From Bdellovibrionales bacterium (GTDB lineage: Bacteria; Bdellovibrionota; Bdellovibrionia; Bdellovibrionales; UBA1609): 64,000 nt of DNA. The stretch lies in contig JADJVA010000025.1 in assembly GCA_016716765.1 (NCBI GenBank), positions 620,001-684,000 on the forward strand, in the 5' to 3' direction. A program made the position numbers and the translations under genes. Positions 46,395 through 54,855 of the stretch are shown piece after piece. The notes beneath the pieces are model-generated. The model had not been told where the DNA came from. It made no database searches and saw only the letters and a list, made by a program, of their open reading frames with translations. Position 1 is the first letter of the stretch; each line of letters starts with the position of its first letter.

Positions 46395-47051
46395 TTACCT
46401 TTGAGCCGGGTCTTCAGGCATAGTGATAATGAGTTCAACCCTTCGATTTTGGGCTCTGCCTGCATCGCTGGTATTAGGAGCGACAGGTTGTGAGTCTCCC
46501 ATTCCCGAAACCGTCATTGAGCTGTCGGGCACTCCACTTTTTGCCATTTGGATCTTCACAGCTTGAGCCCTTTGTTCGGACAGTATGGCATTGGTTTGCT
46601 TTCTGCCCGTGCTATCAGTATGGCCAACGACTGTGATTCGGTTTTCTGGGTACTTTTTTAGAATATCTGAAATCTTCGCTACATTTTCTAAGGCACCCGC
46701 TTTGAGCTCAGCCGAGCCAGTCGGAAACAAAATATCGCCCTTCAATTTGGTCAAAATGCCTTGCTCGGTTCGCTTGGTTTCCGCGACTTTTTCTAGTTCC
46801 TTGGCTTGTTTGTCGAGTTTGTGTCCATGGGCACCACCAATTGTACCGCCCAAAGCAGCTCCAACCAAAGCTCCCTTGTTTCTGTTTCCAGACTGATGGC
46901 CAATGATAGCTCCGACCGCCGCACCCGCAGCGGCTCCAACTGCGGCTCCAACTCCCGTATTTTTGCCCGCATCTGCGCAACCAAGGATCGTTGCTAAATT
47001 AAGACTCGCCAGCAAACAAGCACAAAGGCCAAGCAAATGTTTTTTATTCAT
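46395..47051 (-). CDS. OmpA-family lipoprotein with glycine-zipper segment
   Basis: 218 residues from ATG 47051, with GGGAGGT just upstream. Lipobox 'ILGC', then a glycine-zipper stretch ('GAAVGAAAGAAVGAIIGHQ'), then an OmpA-type peptidoglycan-binding domain ('FPTGSAELKAGALENVAK', 'VVGHTDSTGRKQTNAILS', 'GRAQNRRVELII'). It anchors the outer membrane to the cell wall. YiaD/Pal-like by architecture. Followed by palindromic copy C 4 bases after the stop. Confidence 0.9.
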   Translation of the reverse strand: MNKKHLLGLCACLLASLNLATILGCADAGKNTGVGAAVGAAAGAAVGAIIGHQSGNRNKGALVGAALGGTIGGAHGHKLDKQAKELEKVAETKRTEQGILTKLKGDILFPTGSAELKAGALENVAKISDILKKYPENRITVVGHTDSTGRKQTNAILSEQRAQAVKIQMAKSGVPDSSMTVSGMGDSQPVAPNTSDAGRAQNRRVELIITMPEDPAQR

Positions 47052-47230
47052 CGTAGTACCTCCCAAAAAATTGAATGATTTCAAGGTGTCATGGAAAAAA
47101 TCTTCTCATGTTAAAGCATGCCTTTCTTCACATGCCAGCCTTTCTTTCTCATTTTGAGACGAAATAATGCGACGAGCTAATTAATTCGATATAACGCGCC
47201 GAATAACAAAGACCAAGTGAGGGCGGTATT

Positions 47231-47701
47231 GTGCAGATTGCGAGCATGGGGCCTATGGTGATTGTGCCAGATGATGACAAGCTCGATCATGAGCTTGAGT
47301 CGCGACGCATTAGACTGGAAAAGGCCAAGGCTGGATCTGCCCATCCGAGTGGATTGGATCAAGAAGTGGGTGAGACCCTGGATGATGGTGACACACGTGA
47401 GGGGTTGGAGCGCTTTTTTGAATTTCTCAAAAAGGTAAAGGACCAGGACAAAAATAAGGATAGGGATAAAAAAGATGAGGAGGTCGAGGAATTTTCAACG
47501 GGAGGGCACGAACATATTTCAAATGATTTCGATGAATTAGATGGGAGATTGGAAGAAATTAGCCCTACAAGTGGCAGAAAAAAATCGCATTCGCCATCTA
47601 TCAGGACAATGAAAAACTGCATGATTTTTCATTATGAGAAGGCAAAAACAACAGAAGAGGATCTTCATCTGAAGGGGCTTTATTTTGATAAAGCAGCTTA
47701 A
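47231..47701 (+). CDS. small charged hypothetical protein
   Basis: 156 residues, highly charged ('FFEFLKKVKDQDKNKDRDK' in the middle), no signal peptide. GTG 47231 follows GAGGGCGG; ATG 47246 is also possible. It lies between the OmpA-like gene and the first flagellin promoter. No family recognised. A coding call is supported by length and ribosome site rather than homology. Confidence 0.5.
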   Translation: MQIASMGPMVIVPDDDKLDHELESRRIRLEKAKAGSAHPSGLDQEVGETLDDGDTREGLERFFEFLKKVKDQDKNKDRDKKDEEVEEFSTGGHEHISNDFDELDGRLEEISPTSGRKKSHSPSIRTMKNCMIFHYEKAKTTEEDLHLKGLYFDKAA

Positions 47702-47734
47702 AAGCAATTACTTAACGCATAACATAAAAAAACT

Positions 47735-47761
47735 TTAAGTTATAACGCGTAGCGCCGATAG
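47735..47761 (+). promoter_or_regulatory. sigma-28-type promoter of flagellin 1
   Basis: TTAAGTTA, an 11-base spacer and GCCGATAG. The consensus is TAAAGTTT-N11-GCCGATAA: six of eight and seven of eight matches with exact spacing. It lies 84 bases before the flagellin ATG. Confidence 0.7.
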
Positions 47762-47845
47762 AAGGGATGACTGCTGAAATAGAACCGTCTGTGGGCACCG
47801 CTCGGGACCTTTGTGGGAGGAGGTCATCGCGGGGAGGGTGCTTTT

Positions 47846-48676
47846 ATGTCGTTTCGAATTGGGTCGGCTGTGGCCTCGTTAACTGCTCAGAGATATTTAC
47901 ATAAGAATCAGCTTCAAACCGAAAAGTCCTTGCGATCCCTGGCATCTGGCAGACGTGTCGTCCAAGCTGGTGACGATGCCGCCGGATTCGCTATCGGAGA
48001 GAATCTGCGTGGACAGATCAGCGGCCTTCGACAGGCCAAATTCAATGCTGAAAGCGCCGTTGCGATGATTCAAACGGCTGAGGGCAGCTTGAATGAGCAA
48101 AATAACATTTTAATTAGGCTTCGGGAGCTCTCTGTGTATTCGGCCAGCGACACTGTTGGTGAGGCAGAACGTGGTTTTTTGAACAAAGAATTTCAGCAAC
48201 TCTCAGCGGAATTCGACCGAATTGCTCAGTCCGCGCGCTTTGGAAACAAACAGCTTTTAACAGGCACAGGACAGCAGTTTGAATTTCAGGTTGGACCATT
48301 TAGCGGTCCTGAAAACAGAGTGGAATTTTCTCTGGATGCTGATACCACGGCGGATAGCGTGGGTATCAAAGGATCTTCAATAGAATCACAAGGTGAGGCG
48401 GTTGATACCCTAAGTACCTTAGATTCGGCACTGCTCAGTATTGCAGGGGCTCGCAGCTCATTTGGAGCCGCTCAGAGTCGATTTCAATATACGATTGATG
48501 CCTTAGCGGCCCAAGCAGAGAATATGGAGCAGGCACGATCATTAATTATGGATGTAGACGTCGCCGACGAAGTCACCAAATTGGCGAGTTCTCAAATCTT
48601 GCAGGACATGGGCACTTCTGTGCTGGCACAGGCGAATTCCGATTCTCAGCGTGTGTTGAGGTTGATACCCACCTAG
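47846..48676 (+). CDS. fliC: flagellin 1
   Basis: Filament subunit, 276 residues, D0/D1 domains only. 'LASGRRVVQAGDDAAGFAI' and 'LIRLRELSVYSASDTVGEA' mark the N-terminus. The C-terminus is the most divergent of the three: it ends 'ANSDSQRVLRLIPT' where the others end 'ANQNGASALKLLS' or 'ANQTPAAALRLINQ'. ATG 47846 follows GGGGAGGG; an earlier in-frame start is unlikely. Transcribed from its own sigma-28-type promoter. Confidence 0.93.
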   Translation: MSFRIGSAVASLTAQRYLHKNQLQTEKSLRSLASGRRVVQAGDDAAGFAIGENLRGQISGLRQAKFNAESAVAMIQTAEGSLNEQNNILIRLRELSVYSASDTVGEAERGFLNKEFQQLSAEFDRIAQSARFGNKQLLTGTGQQFEFQVGPFSGPENRVEFSLDADTTADSVGIKGSSIESQGEAVDTLSTLDSALLSIAGARSSFGAAQSRFQYTIDALAAQAENMEQARSLIMDVDVADEVTKLASSQILQDMGTSVLAQANSDSQRVLRLIPT

Positions 48677-48750
48677 AAAATAAAAAACTGTATAAGTTAT
48701 TTAAAAAAGGACAATCGAGGGCGGGCAGTGTGAGCGTAGCCATTAGCGGC

Positions 48751-48791
48751 GGCCGTCTTGAGGCCAGTGGGACAATCAAGGCGGCCCTTTT
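48751..48791 (+). terminator. terminator after flagellin 1
   Basis: GGCCGTCTTGA and TCAAGGCGGCC form an 11-bp stem with one G.U pair, followed by CTTTTC. It separates flagellin 1 from the convergent argR, whose stop is at 48797. Confidence 0.65.
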
Positions 48792-48796
48792 CATTC

Positions 48797-49279
48797 TCAT
48801 TCACCAGCCAAAAATTTTTTTAGCGCCGAGAAAACTCGATCCAAATTCTTGATGTGCGGAGGGGCCACAAAAACGGTATCGTCACCGGCAATTGTACCCA
48901 GTATTTCTGCAGGCCGGTGGATGTCGAGCTCACGAGCAATCAGTGAAGCCGACCCAGGCTCTGTGCGAATAACGATCAAGGAACCATTGTGTTTCATTTC
49001 AACGACGAGTCCTTGCAAGGCGCTCTTGACGTTTTCAGCAAGGGCTGGTGGCGCTTCGGAAGAGATCAGTCGGTAGACCGTATGGCCTTGATCATCCAGC
49101 ATTTTCACAGCGCCCAATCGCCTGAGATCTCTGGATACCGTGGTTTGGGTTGTCGAGAAGCCTTCGCTTTCAAGCTGGTTTCTCAAATCCTCCTGGGTTG
49201 TCAGTACGCCCTTGAAGAGAATTCTTCGCAGCGCTAACAATCGGGAATCTGATTTGGATCTAGACTTAGTTTTTCCCAT
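48797..49279 (-). CDS. argR: arginine repressor ArgR
   Basis: Hexameric regulator that binds ARG boxes when arginine is plentiful. 160 residues from ATG 49279 (AAGGAT 8 bases upstream). The winged-helix part shows 'FSTTQTTVSRDLRRLGAVK'; the C-terminal arginine-binding part shows 'EILGTIAGDDTVFVAPP' with the DD pair. Last gene of argCJBF-argR, overlapping argF by 14 bases, so it is probably controlled by the same ARG boxes. Confidence 0.95.
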   Translation of the reverse strand: MGKTKSRSKSDSRLLALRRILFKGVLTTQEDLRNQLESEGFSTTQTTVSRDLRRLGAVKMLDDQGHTVYRLISSEAPPALAENVKSALQGLVVEMKHNGSLIVIRTEPGSASLIARELDIHRPAEILGTIAGDDTVFVAPPHIKNLDRVFSALKKFLAGE

Positions 49280-50255
49280 AATTGAAATCCTTAGAAGCAT
49301 CTGATTTTAAGCTAGAGTGATTCTGTGGATATTCCCCAAGGTCTCGGCACAGATCCATTAGGAGAGCCTTCTGTACGTGCAAACGGTTTTGGCTCTGTTG
49401 GAAAATGACAGAATTGGGGTGCGTGATCATTTCGTCGGTGATTTCTCTTCCTCTCACCATGGGCATGCAGTGCATGATGGCCGCCGTATTCTTTGCGAAA
49501 CTGTAAAGCTCACTGTTTAATTGAAAGGGAGAGAAAATTCGTTCTCTTTCTATTTCTTCTCCTTCAAATCCCATACTTGTCCAGACATCCGTGTAAACTG
49601 CATCGGCTTCTTTCACTGCGGGCAAGGGATCAATGTCACCATAGACATGACAATTGTTATTTTTTGCCAGCTCAAGGGCGCTCTTTACAATAAAGGAATT
49701 AGGTCCGTACCCGTCTGGGCAAGCATAAAAAACATCTGCGCCAAAGGCCGGCGCAATCAGTAACAAACTGTTGAGAACATTGTTCCCATCTCCCAGCCAC
49801 GCGATCTTTCGACCCCTCAGATCTCCATATCTTTCGATGAGAGTCATGACATCGGCCAGTCCCTGACAGGGATGGTGTGTGTCAGAAAGTCCATTGATGA
49901 CTGGAATCGTTGAGTGTTGAACCATTCTTTCCAAGGTCCGGTGTTCAAAAGTTCTCAACATAACGGCATGCACGAAGCCGCCCAAAACGCGAATTGTGTC
50001 CTCAGGCTCTTCACTTTTTCGAGAGGTCGAGACGATCTCTATCGGATTGCCACCAAGCTCGCTGACGGCAACCGAAAAACTAACTCGAGTTCGAAGGCTC
50101 GGCTTTTCAAAGATAAGTGCGACACTCTTGTTAGTCAGAGTGGTCGTTCTCTCTGTGTCTCGAGTTCGCTTGAGATGAATGGCATGTTGAACTAGTTCAT
50201 TCAACTCCTGAGGAGAATATTCCTCGCCGGTTAAAAAATAGCGAAGCTTAGACAT
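49266..50255 (-). CDS. argF: ornithine carbamoyltransferase
   Basis: Makes citrulline from ornithine and carbamoyl phosphate. 329 residues. Carbamoyl-phosphate site 'FEKPSLRTRVSF', 'TFEHRTLERMV', 'DTHHPCQGLADVMT', ornithine site 'DVWTSMG' and 'HCMPMVRGREITDEM'. The 'SLRTR' spelling (rather than STRTR) and 'HCMP' (rather than HCLP) are variants, so related transcarbamylases using acylated ornithine deserve a thought. argJ and argB in the same operon fit the ordinary route. Confidence 0.92.
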   Translation of the reverse strand: MSKLRYFLTGEEYSPQELNELVQHAIHLKRTRDTERTTTLTNKSVALIFEKPSLRTRVSFSVAVSELGGNPIEIVSTSRKSEEPEDTIRVLGGFVHAVMLRTFEHRTLERMVQHSTIPVINGLSDTHHPCQGLADVMTLIERYGDLRGRKIAWLGDGNNVLNSLLLIAPAFGADVFYACPDGYGPNSFIVKSALELAKNNNCHVYGDIDPLPAVKEADAVYTDVWTSMGFEGEEIERERIFSPFQLNSELYSFAKNTAAIMHCMPMVRGREITDEMITHPNSVIFQQSQNRLHVQKALLMDLCRDLGEYPQNHSSLKSDASKDFNYGKN

Positions 50256-51129
50256 GACAGACCTCTTCTTTTAAGCGAGTGGTGCGACTGCGCAGTCGAC
50301 AAATGGTACCCACACCCCTCTCCGTAAAAAGCTCTTCAATCAGCGCATGCGGTCTTTGGGCGTTGAGAATATGAACCGCTGAAACTTTCTGATTGAGGGC
50401 GTGAATAATTGTTTGAGTCTTGGCTAGCATTCCACCAGTGACCACTTTTTTCTCAATAAGAAGTTCCAATTCCCCCGCATCAAGTTCAGGAAGGAGCTTT
50501 CCATCTGTATCCAAAATACCATTTTGGTCTGTGAGAAAAATGAGTTTAGAAACCCCCAAGGCAGAGGCCAAATAGCTGGCGGCCCAATCGGCGTTCACAT
50601 TAAAGGCTTCTCCCTTTCGGCCGATGCCAATGGGAGCGATAACGGGAATGGTTTTGAGTACTGGATTTTTAAGGACGGACTGAATCAGTTCTGTATTTAC
50701 CTTCTCGATTTTTCCTACGCGACCAAGCTGCGGATTCAGTTGGCGACACAGGAGAGTGTTGTGGTCGGCCCCAGAAAAACCAACTGCGGCGAGACCATTG
50801 GCACTCAACTGGCGCACTATTCGACGATTCATTTTTCCAACTAATATTGTTTCGATGATATCCATCATCTCTGGAGTTGTAACTCTGAGACCCTCAATGA
50901 ACTCCCACTTGATTCCCCGACGGGTGAGCTCTTCATTGATTGACGGCCCTCCACCATGAACAAGAATGACAGACACGCCCACCGATTTTATTGCAATCAA
51001 ATCACGGCAAACGGACCGGACGAGTTCCGGCTTTTCTAAGGCCGATCCTCCGATTTTAATGAGCAAAGTTTTTCCAGTAAATTTCTTTACATATTTTAGT
51101 GTATCAATAACCGAACTGACCTCGCTCAT
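50248..51129 (-). CDS. argB: acetylglutamate kinase
   Basis: Phosphorylates N-acetylglutamate. 293 residues. 'LLIKIGGSALEKPEL', 'VSVILVHGGGPSINEEL', 'GFSGADHNTLL' and 'NVNADWAASYLASALG' are diagnostic. About 20 residues precede the first strand, as in arginine-inhibited forms that use an N-terminal helix, so feedback inhibition is possible. It overlaps argJ by ATGA and argF by 8 bases. Confidence 0.94.
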   Translation of the reverse strand: MSEVSSVIDTLKYVKKFTGKTLLIKIGGSALEKPELVRSVCRDLIAIKSVGVSVILVHGGGPSINEELTRRGIKWEFIEGLRVTTPEMMDIIETILVGKMNRRIVRQLSANGLAAVGFSGADHNTLLCRQLNPQLGRVGKIEKVNTELIQSVLKNPVLKTIPVIAPIGIGRKGEAFNVNADWAASYLASALGVSKLIFLTDQNGILDTDGKLLPELDAGELELLIEKKVVTGGMLAKTQTIIHALNQKVSAVHILNAQRPHALIEELFTERGVGTICRLRSRTTRLKEEVCHV

Positions 51130-52322
51130 GAATACTCCGTGTTGATATCAACATACCGTTTAGAAAGATCACAACCCCAGGCCGTTGCCGCAAATTCGCC
51201 GCCATGCAAAGAGATTGATATCCTAATTTTTGAGGCCTTCATCAAAGCCTTTACTTCGGATTTTTCAAATATTGCGGGGGCACCGTTCGCAAAGAGTTTT
51301 ACATCTTGAATGTAAAGATCCATTTTATTGAGGAGGGGGCCAGGGATGCCTTCAGCACCGAGTCGTGCTAAAATTCTTCCCCAGTTTGGATCTTCCCCAT
51401 GGATTGCCGTTTTTACCAAGGGGCTGACGACGATGCCACGAGCCGCCTTGCGACAGAGGGCAAGATTCGAAGCGCCGGTTATTTGAACTTCTATTAACTT
51501 TGTGGCTCCCTCTCCATCTGTCGCGATGGCTTGAGCCAGGGTTGTTGCCACTCGTTTGAGACCGCTAAAGAATCGTTCCTCATCTGTGCGCGAGCTGATC
51601 GTTACTCCGCTTGATCCATTTGCCATCATAAATACGCAATCATTGGTCGAACTGTCGCCATCCACCGATATCATATTAAAGCTTTCATCAGCGGATTCTT
51701 TTAGAAAGCGCGTTACTTGCTCTTGGCTCAACTGGGCATCCGTGAGGAGGTACCCCAACATAGTGGCCATATTGGGATGAATCATACCGGAGCCTTTGCT
51801 GATTCCAGCAATCTCTACTGTTCCTCCACTGAGTTCAATTTTTAACGACGCTGTCTTTGGAACAAGATCTGTAGTTAGAATTGCTAAGGCAAAAGGCTCT
51901 GCAGCTTCTCCTAAGCGATGAACCAATTCCGGAATTGCAGGTAGAATTTTATCGACATCGACTTGCTGGCCAATCACACCGGTTGATGCGATCAGCACAT
52001 TTTGAGTTGAAATATTCAGGGCTTTTGCCACTTCCTGTACCATCAATAAATTATTCTTTGCCCCTACTTCACCTGTCGCGGCGTTGGCTTGACCACTGTT
52101 CGTGAAGATAGCCCGAATTGTCTGGGAAGGCAGCAAGGCCTGAGAATAGAGAACGGGGGCTGCTTTGCATTCATTGAGAGTAAAAACTCCACTGGTTTGA
52201 CAAGGAAACTCAGAGTAAATCAATCCAATGTCAGGCCGATATCGTCGCACTCCACTGTTTATACCGCTGGAGAAAAAACCTTTTGGAAGAGCTGTTCGGT
52301 AGATTCCTGCACCTAACGTCAT
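51126..52322 (-). CDS. argJ: bifunctional ornithine acetyltransferase / N-acetylglutamate synthase
   Basis: Recycles the acetyl group from acetylornithine to glutamate. 398 residues. 'KGSGMIHPNMATMLGYLLT' contains the self-cleavage Thr before 'MLG'; 'SVDGDSSTNDCVFMMANG' and 'GEDPNWGRILARLGAEGI' are typical. argA and argD are not in the window; argJ can make argA unnecessary, but argD must lie elsewhere. It overlaps argC (ATGA) and argB (ATGA). Confidence 0.95.
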   Translation of the reverse strand: MTLGAGIYRTALPKGFFSSGINSGVRRYRPDIGLIYSEFPCQTSGVFTLNECKAAPVLYSQALLPSQTIRAIFTNSGQANAATGEVGAKNNLLMVQEVAKALNISTQNVLIASTGVIGQQVDVDKILPAIPELVHRLGEAAEPFALAILTTDLVPKTASLKIELSGGTVEIAGISKGSGMIHPNMATMLGYLLTDAQLSQEQVTRFLKESADESFNMISVDGDSSTNDCVFMMANGSSGVTISSRTDEERFFSGLKRVATTLAQAIATDGEGATKLIEVQITGASNLALCRKAARGIVVSPLVKTAIHGEDPNWGRILARLGAEGIPGPLLNKMDLYIQDVKLFANGAPAIFEKSEVKALMKASKIRISISLHGGEFAATAWGCDLSKRYVDINTEYS

Positions 52323-53401
52323 GTGAGAGCCTCCAGATGATCTAAACCGCTATCGGGCGGGAGATCGTAAAGAAAATTAAAATTCTCTACAGCCTGGCTA
52401 GCTGCTCCCTTGAGTAAGTTATCCAACAGTGAGAATAAAAATACTTTTCCATCGATGACTTCATATCCGATATGGGTAAAGGCAGTGCCCACAACTGTTT
52501 TCAGGCGGAGGAGATGAGGCTGAGACTTGATGTGACCCCAGCGGACAAGTGGATAGCTCCCAAAATGCTTTGCATAGGCCTCACCAATTTTTTGGCACAG
52601 GATTTGGTCACTCAATCGAAGCCTGGGCTTCAAGTAAAGACTCGAGATAATTCCGCGACGGACATTGAGCAAATGGGTATTCATCGTCAGATCAACTTCT
52701 ACTCCTGAAAGAGACTTGAGGGCTTGGAAAATCTCTGGCTGGTGCTGGTGGGTACCTACTTTATATGGAAGGCACTCTTCCGAAACCTCTGAGAAGGAAA
52801 GCGATTCTTCAATTTTACGTCCAGCACCAGTTGTTCCCGACTTCGCATCTATGACAATCTGTTCGGGCTGGATGAGTTCTTCCCTCAGGAGAGGGATGAG
52901 CGCCATGAGAATGGAGGTCGCATAGCATCCGGGATTGGCGATGAGACCTGTGCTTTTGATTTCATTAAAGGGCACTAAACCATAGGTGGACTGATTGGCT
53001 AATTCAATCGAATCAGGGGCTTCTCCGTACCATTGGCGGTAGATATCCCTGTTTGATTTATCTGGTAGGTCCTTCAGGCGAAAGCCTCCTGAGAGGTCGA
53101 TGACATGGACCCCCTGTTCGAGTGCCGAAGAAGCCAGACTCCAAGAGACTTTGTGGGGAGTGGCCATAAATACAAGGTCGATGTCGTCGAAATGAGGATT
53201 TTCCAAACAGGGAGGGAGAGAGCGCCCAGGAGGGGGTTTCAGATAGCTACCCAATTCAAAATGGGAGCTGGCACTCACGAATTCAAGCTTCATTGCTGGA
53301 TGACGCATGCAAATTCGCGTCAACTCCAGACCGGAGTAACCGCGGGCTCCAAGAATTGCGACTCGCGAGAGGGAGCTGTCTTTACGGAGTAGATTTCTCA
53401 C
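52319..53401 (-). CDS. argC: N-acetyl-gamma-glutamyl-phosphate reductase
   Basis: NADPH-dependent reductase of the arginine pathway. 360 residues. Nucleotide loop 'VAILGARGYSGLELTRI', catalytic 'GLIANPGCYATSILMALIP', 'DAKSGTTGAGRK' and 'GTHQHQPEIFQAL'. GTG 53401, with AAGGGA about 12 bases upstream. First gene of the minus-strand arg operon, divergent from argG. Confidence 0.95.
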   Translation of the reverse strand: MRNLLRKDSSLSRVAILGARGYSGLELTRICMRHPAMKLEFVSASSHFELGSYLKPPPGRSLPPCLENPHFDDIDLVFMATPHKVSWSLASSALEQGVHVIDLSGGFRLKDLPDKSNRDIYRQWYGEAPDSIELANQSTYGLVPFNEIKSTGLIANPGCYATSILMALIPLLREELIQPEQIVIDAKSGTTGAGRKIEESLSFSEVSEECLPYKVGTHQHQPEIFQALKSLSGVEVDLTMNTHLLNVRRGIISSLYLKPRLRLSDQILCQKIGEAYAKHFGSYPLVRWGHIKSQPHLLRLKTVVGTAFTHIGYEVIDGKVFLFSLLDNLLKGAASQAVENFNFLYDLPPDSGLDHLEALT

Positions 53402-53452
53402 CTGATTAGATTCCCTTTCAAGAGGCTCAGGGTAATATCCTGCAAGCCACGA

Positions 53453-53490
53453 AATGCATAATTATGCAATTGATTGCATAATTATGCCCA
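53453..53490. promoter_or_regulatory. two ARG boxes between argC and argG
   Basis: Two 18-base palindromes centred at 53461.5 and 53481.5, each with the core TGCATAATTATGCA or TGCATAATTATGCC, 20 bases centre to centre. The E. coli consensus is WNTGAATWWWWATTCANW. They lie 52 bases from the argC GTG and about 170 from the argG ATG, so one ArgR-bound pair can control both operons. The rest of the 53402-53658 gap shows no gene. Confidence 0.8.
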
Positions 53491-53658
53491 AATATCCAGC
53501 TAAAATTCAAAAAAAATAAAAATATGGAAATTTATGCACTTCAAGTTGACGGCCTTCGGGTTTATCTTTTATGTCCTGTGAGCTGAGTGTGGGCTTTGAG
53601 TGAGTTCCCTCGGTGGGACAGACAATGAATGCGATGAGAATGCGAGAAAGGTGACTTT

Positions 53659-54855
53659 ATGTCAAAAACTGTTGTGTTGGTATATTCTGGGGGATTGGAC
53701 ACATCTATTTGTATTCCGTTAATGCGAGAAGAATATGGTTACGAGCGAATTGTGACAGTAACTGTCGATGTGGGACAACCGCAGTCCGACCTGGATCAGG
53801 CACAGGACAAGGCAAGGGCGTTGGGAACTGAGCATTACACCGTTGATGCAAAAGAGGAATTTGCCAAAGACTATTGCTTTAAGGCACTCCAAGCCAATGG
53901 GGATTATCAGGGGTATCCTATGAGCACATCAATTGCTCGTCCTGTCATTGGAGCTAAAGCTGCAGAGATTGCACGCAAGGTGAATGCGACCTCCTTTGCT
54001 CACGGATGCACCGGCAAAGGCAACGATCAATTTCGGATTGAATTTGCAATTCGGGCGATGATTCCTGAAGCCGTTATTCACGCACCTATTCGAGAACGGA
54101 ACATGACTCGGAGTTGGGAAATCGATTATGCAAAAAAGCGAAATATTCCAATTCAACAGAGCTTAGATAAGATCTGGTCAATTGACGAGAATCTCTGGGG
54201 AAGATCAGTTGAGGGAGGACGCCTCGAGGAACCGAATTTCGTTCCTCCAGAGGAGATTTATCAGTGGACTTTGAGTCCAGAGAAGGCCTTGGCTGTACCG
54301 GAATCGATCACTCTCAAATTTGAAAAGGGCGTTCCAATCGAATTCAATGGCAAAAGACTGAGTCCGGCACAGATGGTTGTTCACTTGAATCGGTTGGCTG
54401 GCGCTCATGGAATTGGCCGCATCGATATTATGGAAGATCGTATGTTAGGTTTGAAGGTAAGGGAAAATTACGAGTGTCCCGCGGCAACGATTCTTCTCAA
54501 AGCTCACAGGGCATTAGAAAATCTAGTTCTTACAAGAGAGGAAATTCGATTTAAGTCTTTGGTTGACCAAGAATGGAGTCGAATGGCTTATGAAGGTCTT
54601 TGGTGGGATCCATTAAAGGAGAATCTCGAAGCATTCATAGACCAGACACAGTTGAGAGTGGATGGCCTTGTGCAGTTGAAATTATTCAAAGGTGTGGCTC
54701 AGGTCATTGGTCGTGAATCCAAATGGGCACTTTATAATGAAGACCTTGCGAGTTTTGACTCTACGACTTTTAATCAGAATGAGAGCACGGGGCAGGTTAA
54801 GAATTTTGGCATGCAATCACGCATGTATTATCAGCTCAAGAGGGCAAATACGTAA
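53659..54855 (+). CDS. argG: argininosuccinate synthase
   Basis: Joins citrulline and aspartate with ATP. 398 residues. PP-loop 'YSGGLDTSICIPLM', 'HGCTGKGNDQFRIEFAI' and 'LWGRSVEGG' are typical. GAAAGGTGAC precedes ATG 53659. It overlaps argH by one base (TAATG). Confidence 0.96.
   Translation: MSKTVVLVYSGGLDTSICIPLMREEYGYERIVTVTVDVGQPQSDLDQAQDKARALGTEHYTVDAKEEFAKDYCFKALQANGDYQGYPMSTSIARPVIGAKAAEIARKVNATSFAHGCTGKGNDQFRIEFAIRAMIPEAVIHAPIRERNMTRSWEIDYAKKRNIPIQQSLDKIWSIDENLWGRSVEGGRLEEPNFVPPEEIYQWTLSPEKALAVPESITLKFEKGVPIEFNGKRLSPAQMVVHLNRLAGAHGIGRIDIMEDRMLGLKVRENYECPAATILLKAHRALENLVLTREEIRFKSLVDQEWSRMAYEGLWWDPLKENLEAFIDQTQLRVDGLVQLKLFKGVAQVIGRESKWALYNEDLASFDSTTFNQNESTGQVKNFGMQSRMYYQLKRANT

Noticed and set aside
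46174..46404. A 60-77 codon frame that stays open through all three palindromic repeat copies (also 13982-14167 and 45027-45260).
   Set aside because: Differences between copies change amino acids freely while preserving base pairing, and the ends vary. The open frame is a by-product of the repeat.
47190..47210. GCCGAATAA before the 47231 gene as a sigma-28 -10 element.
   Set aside because: It carries an extra base and has no -35 match at the right distance.
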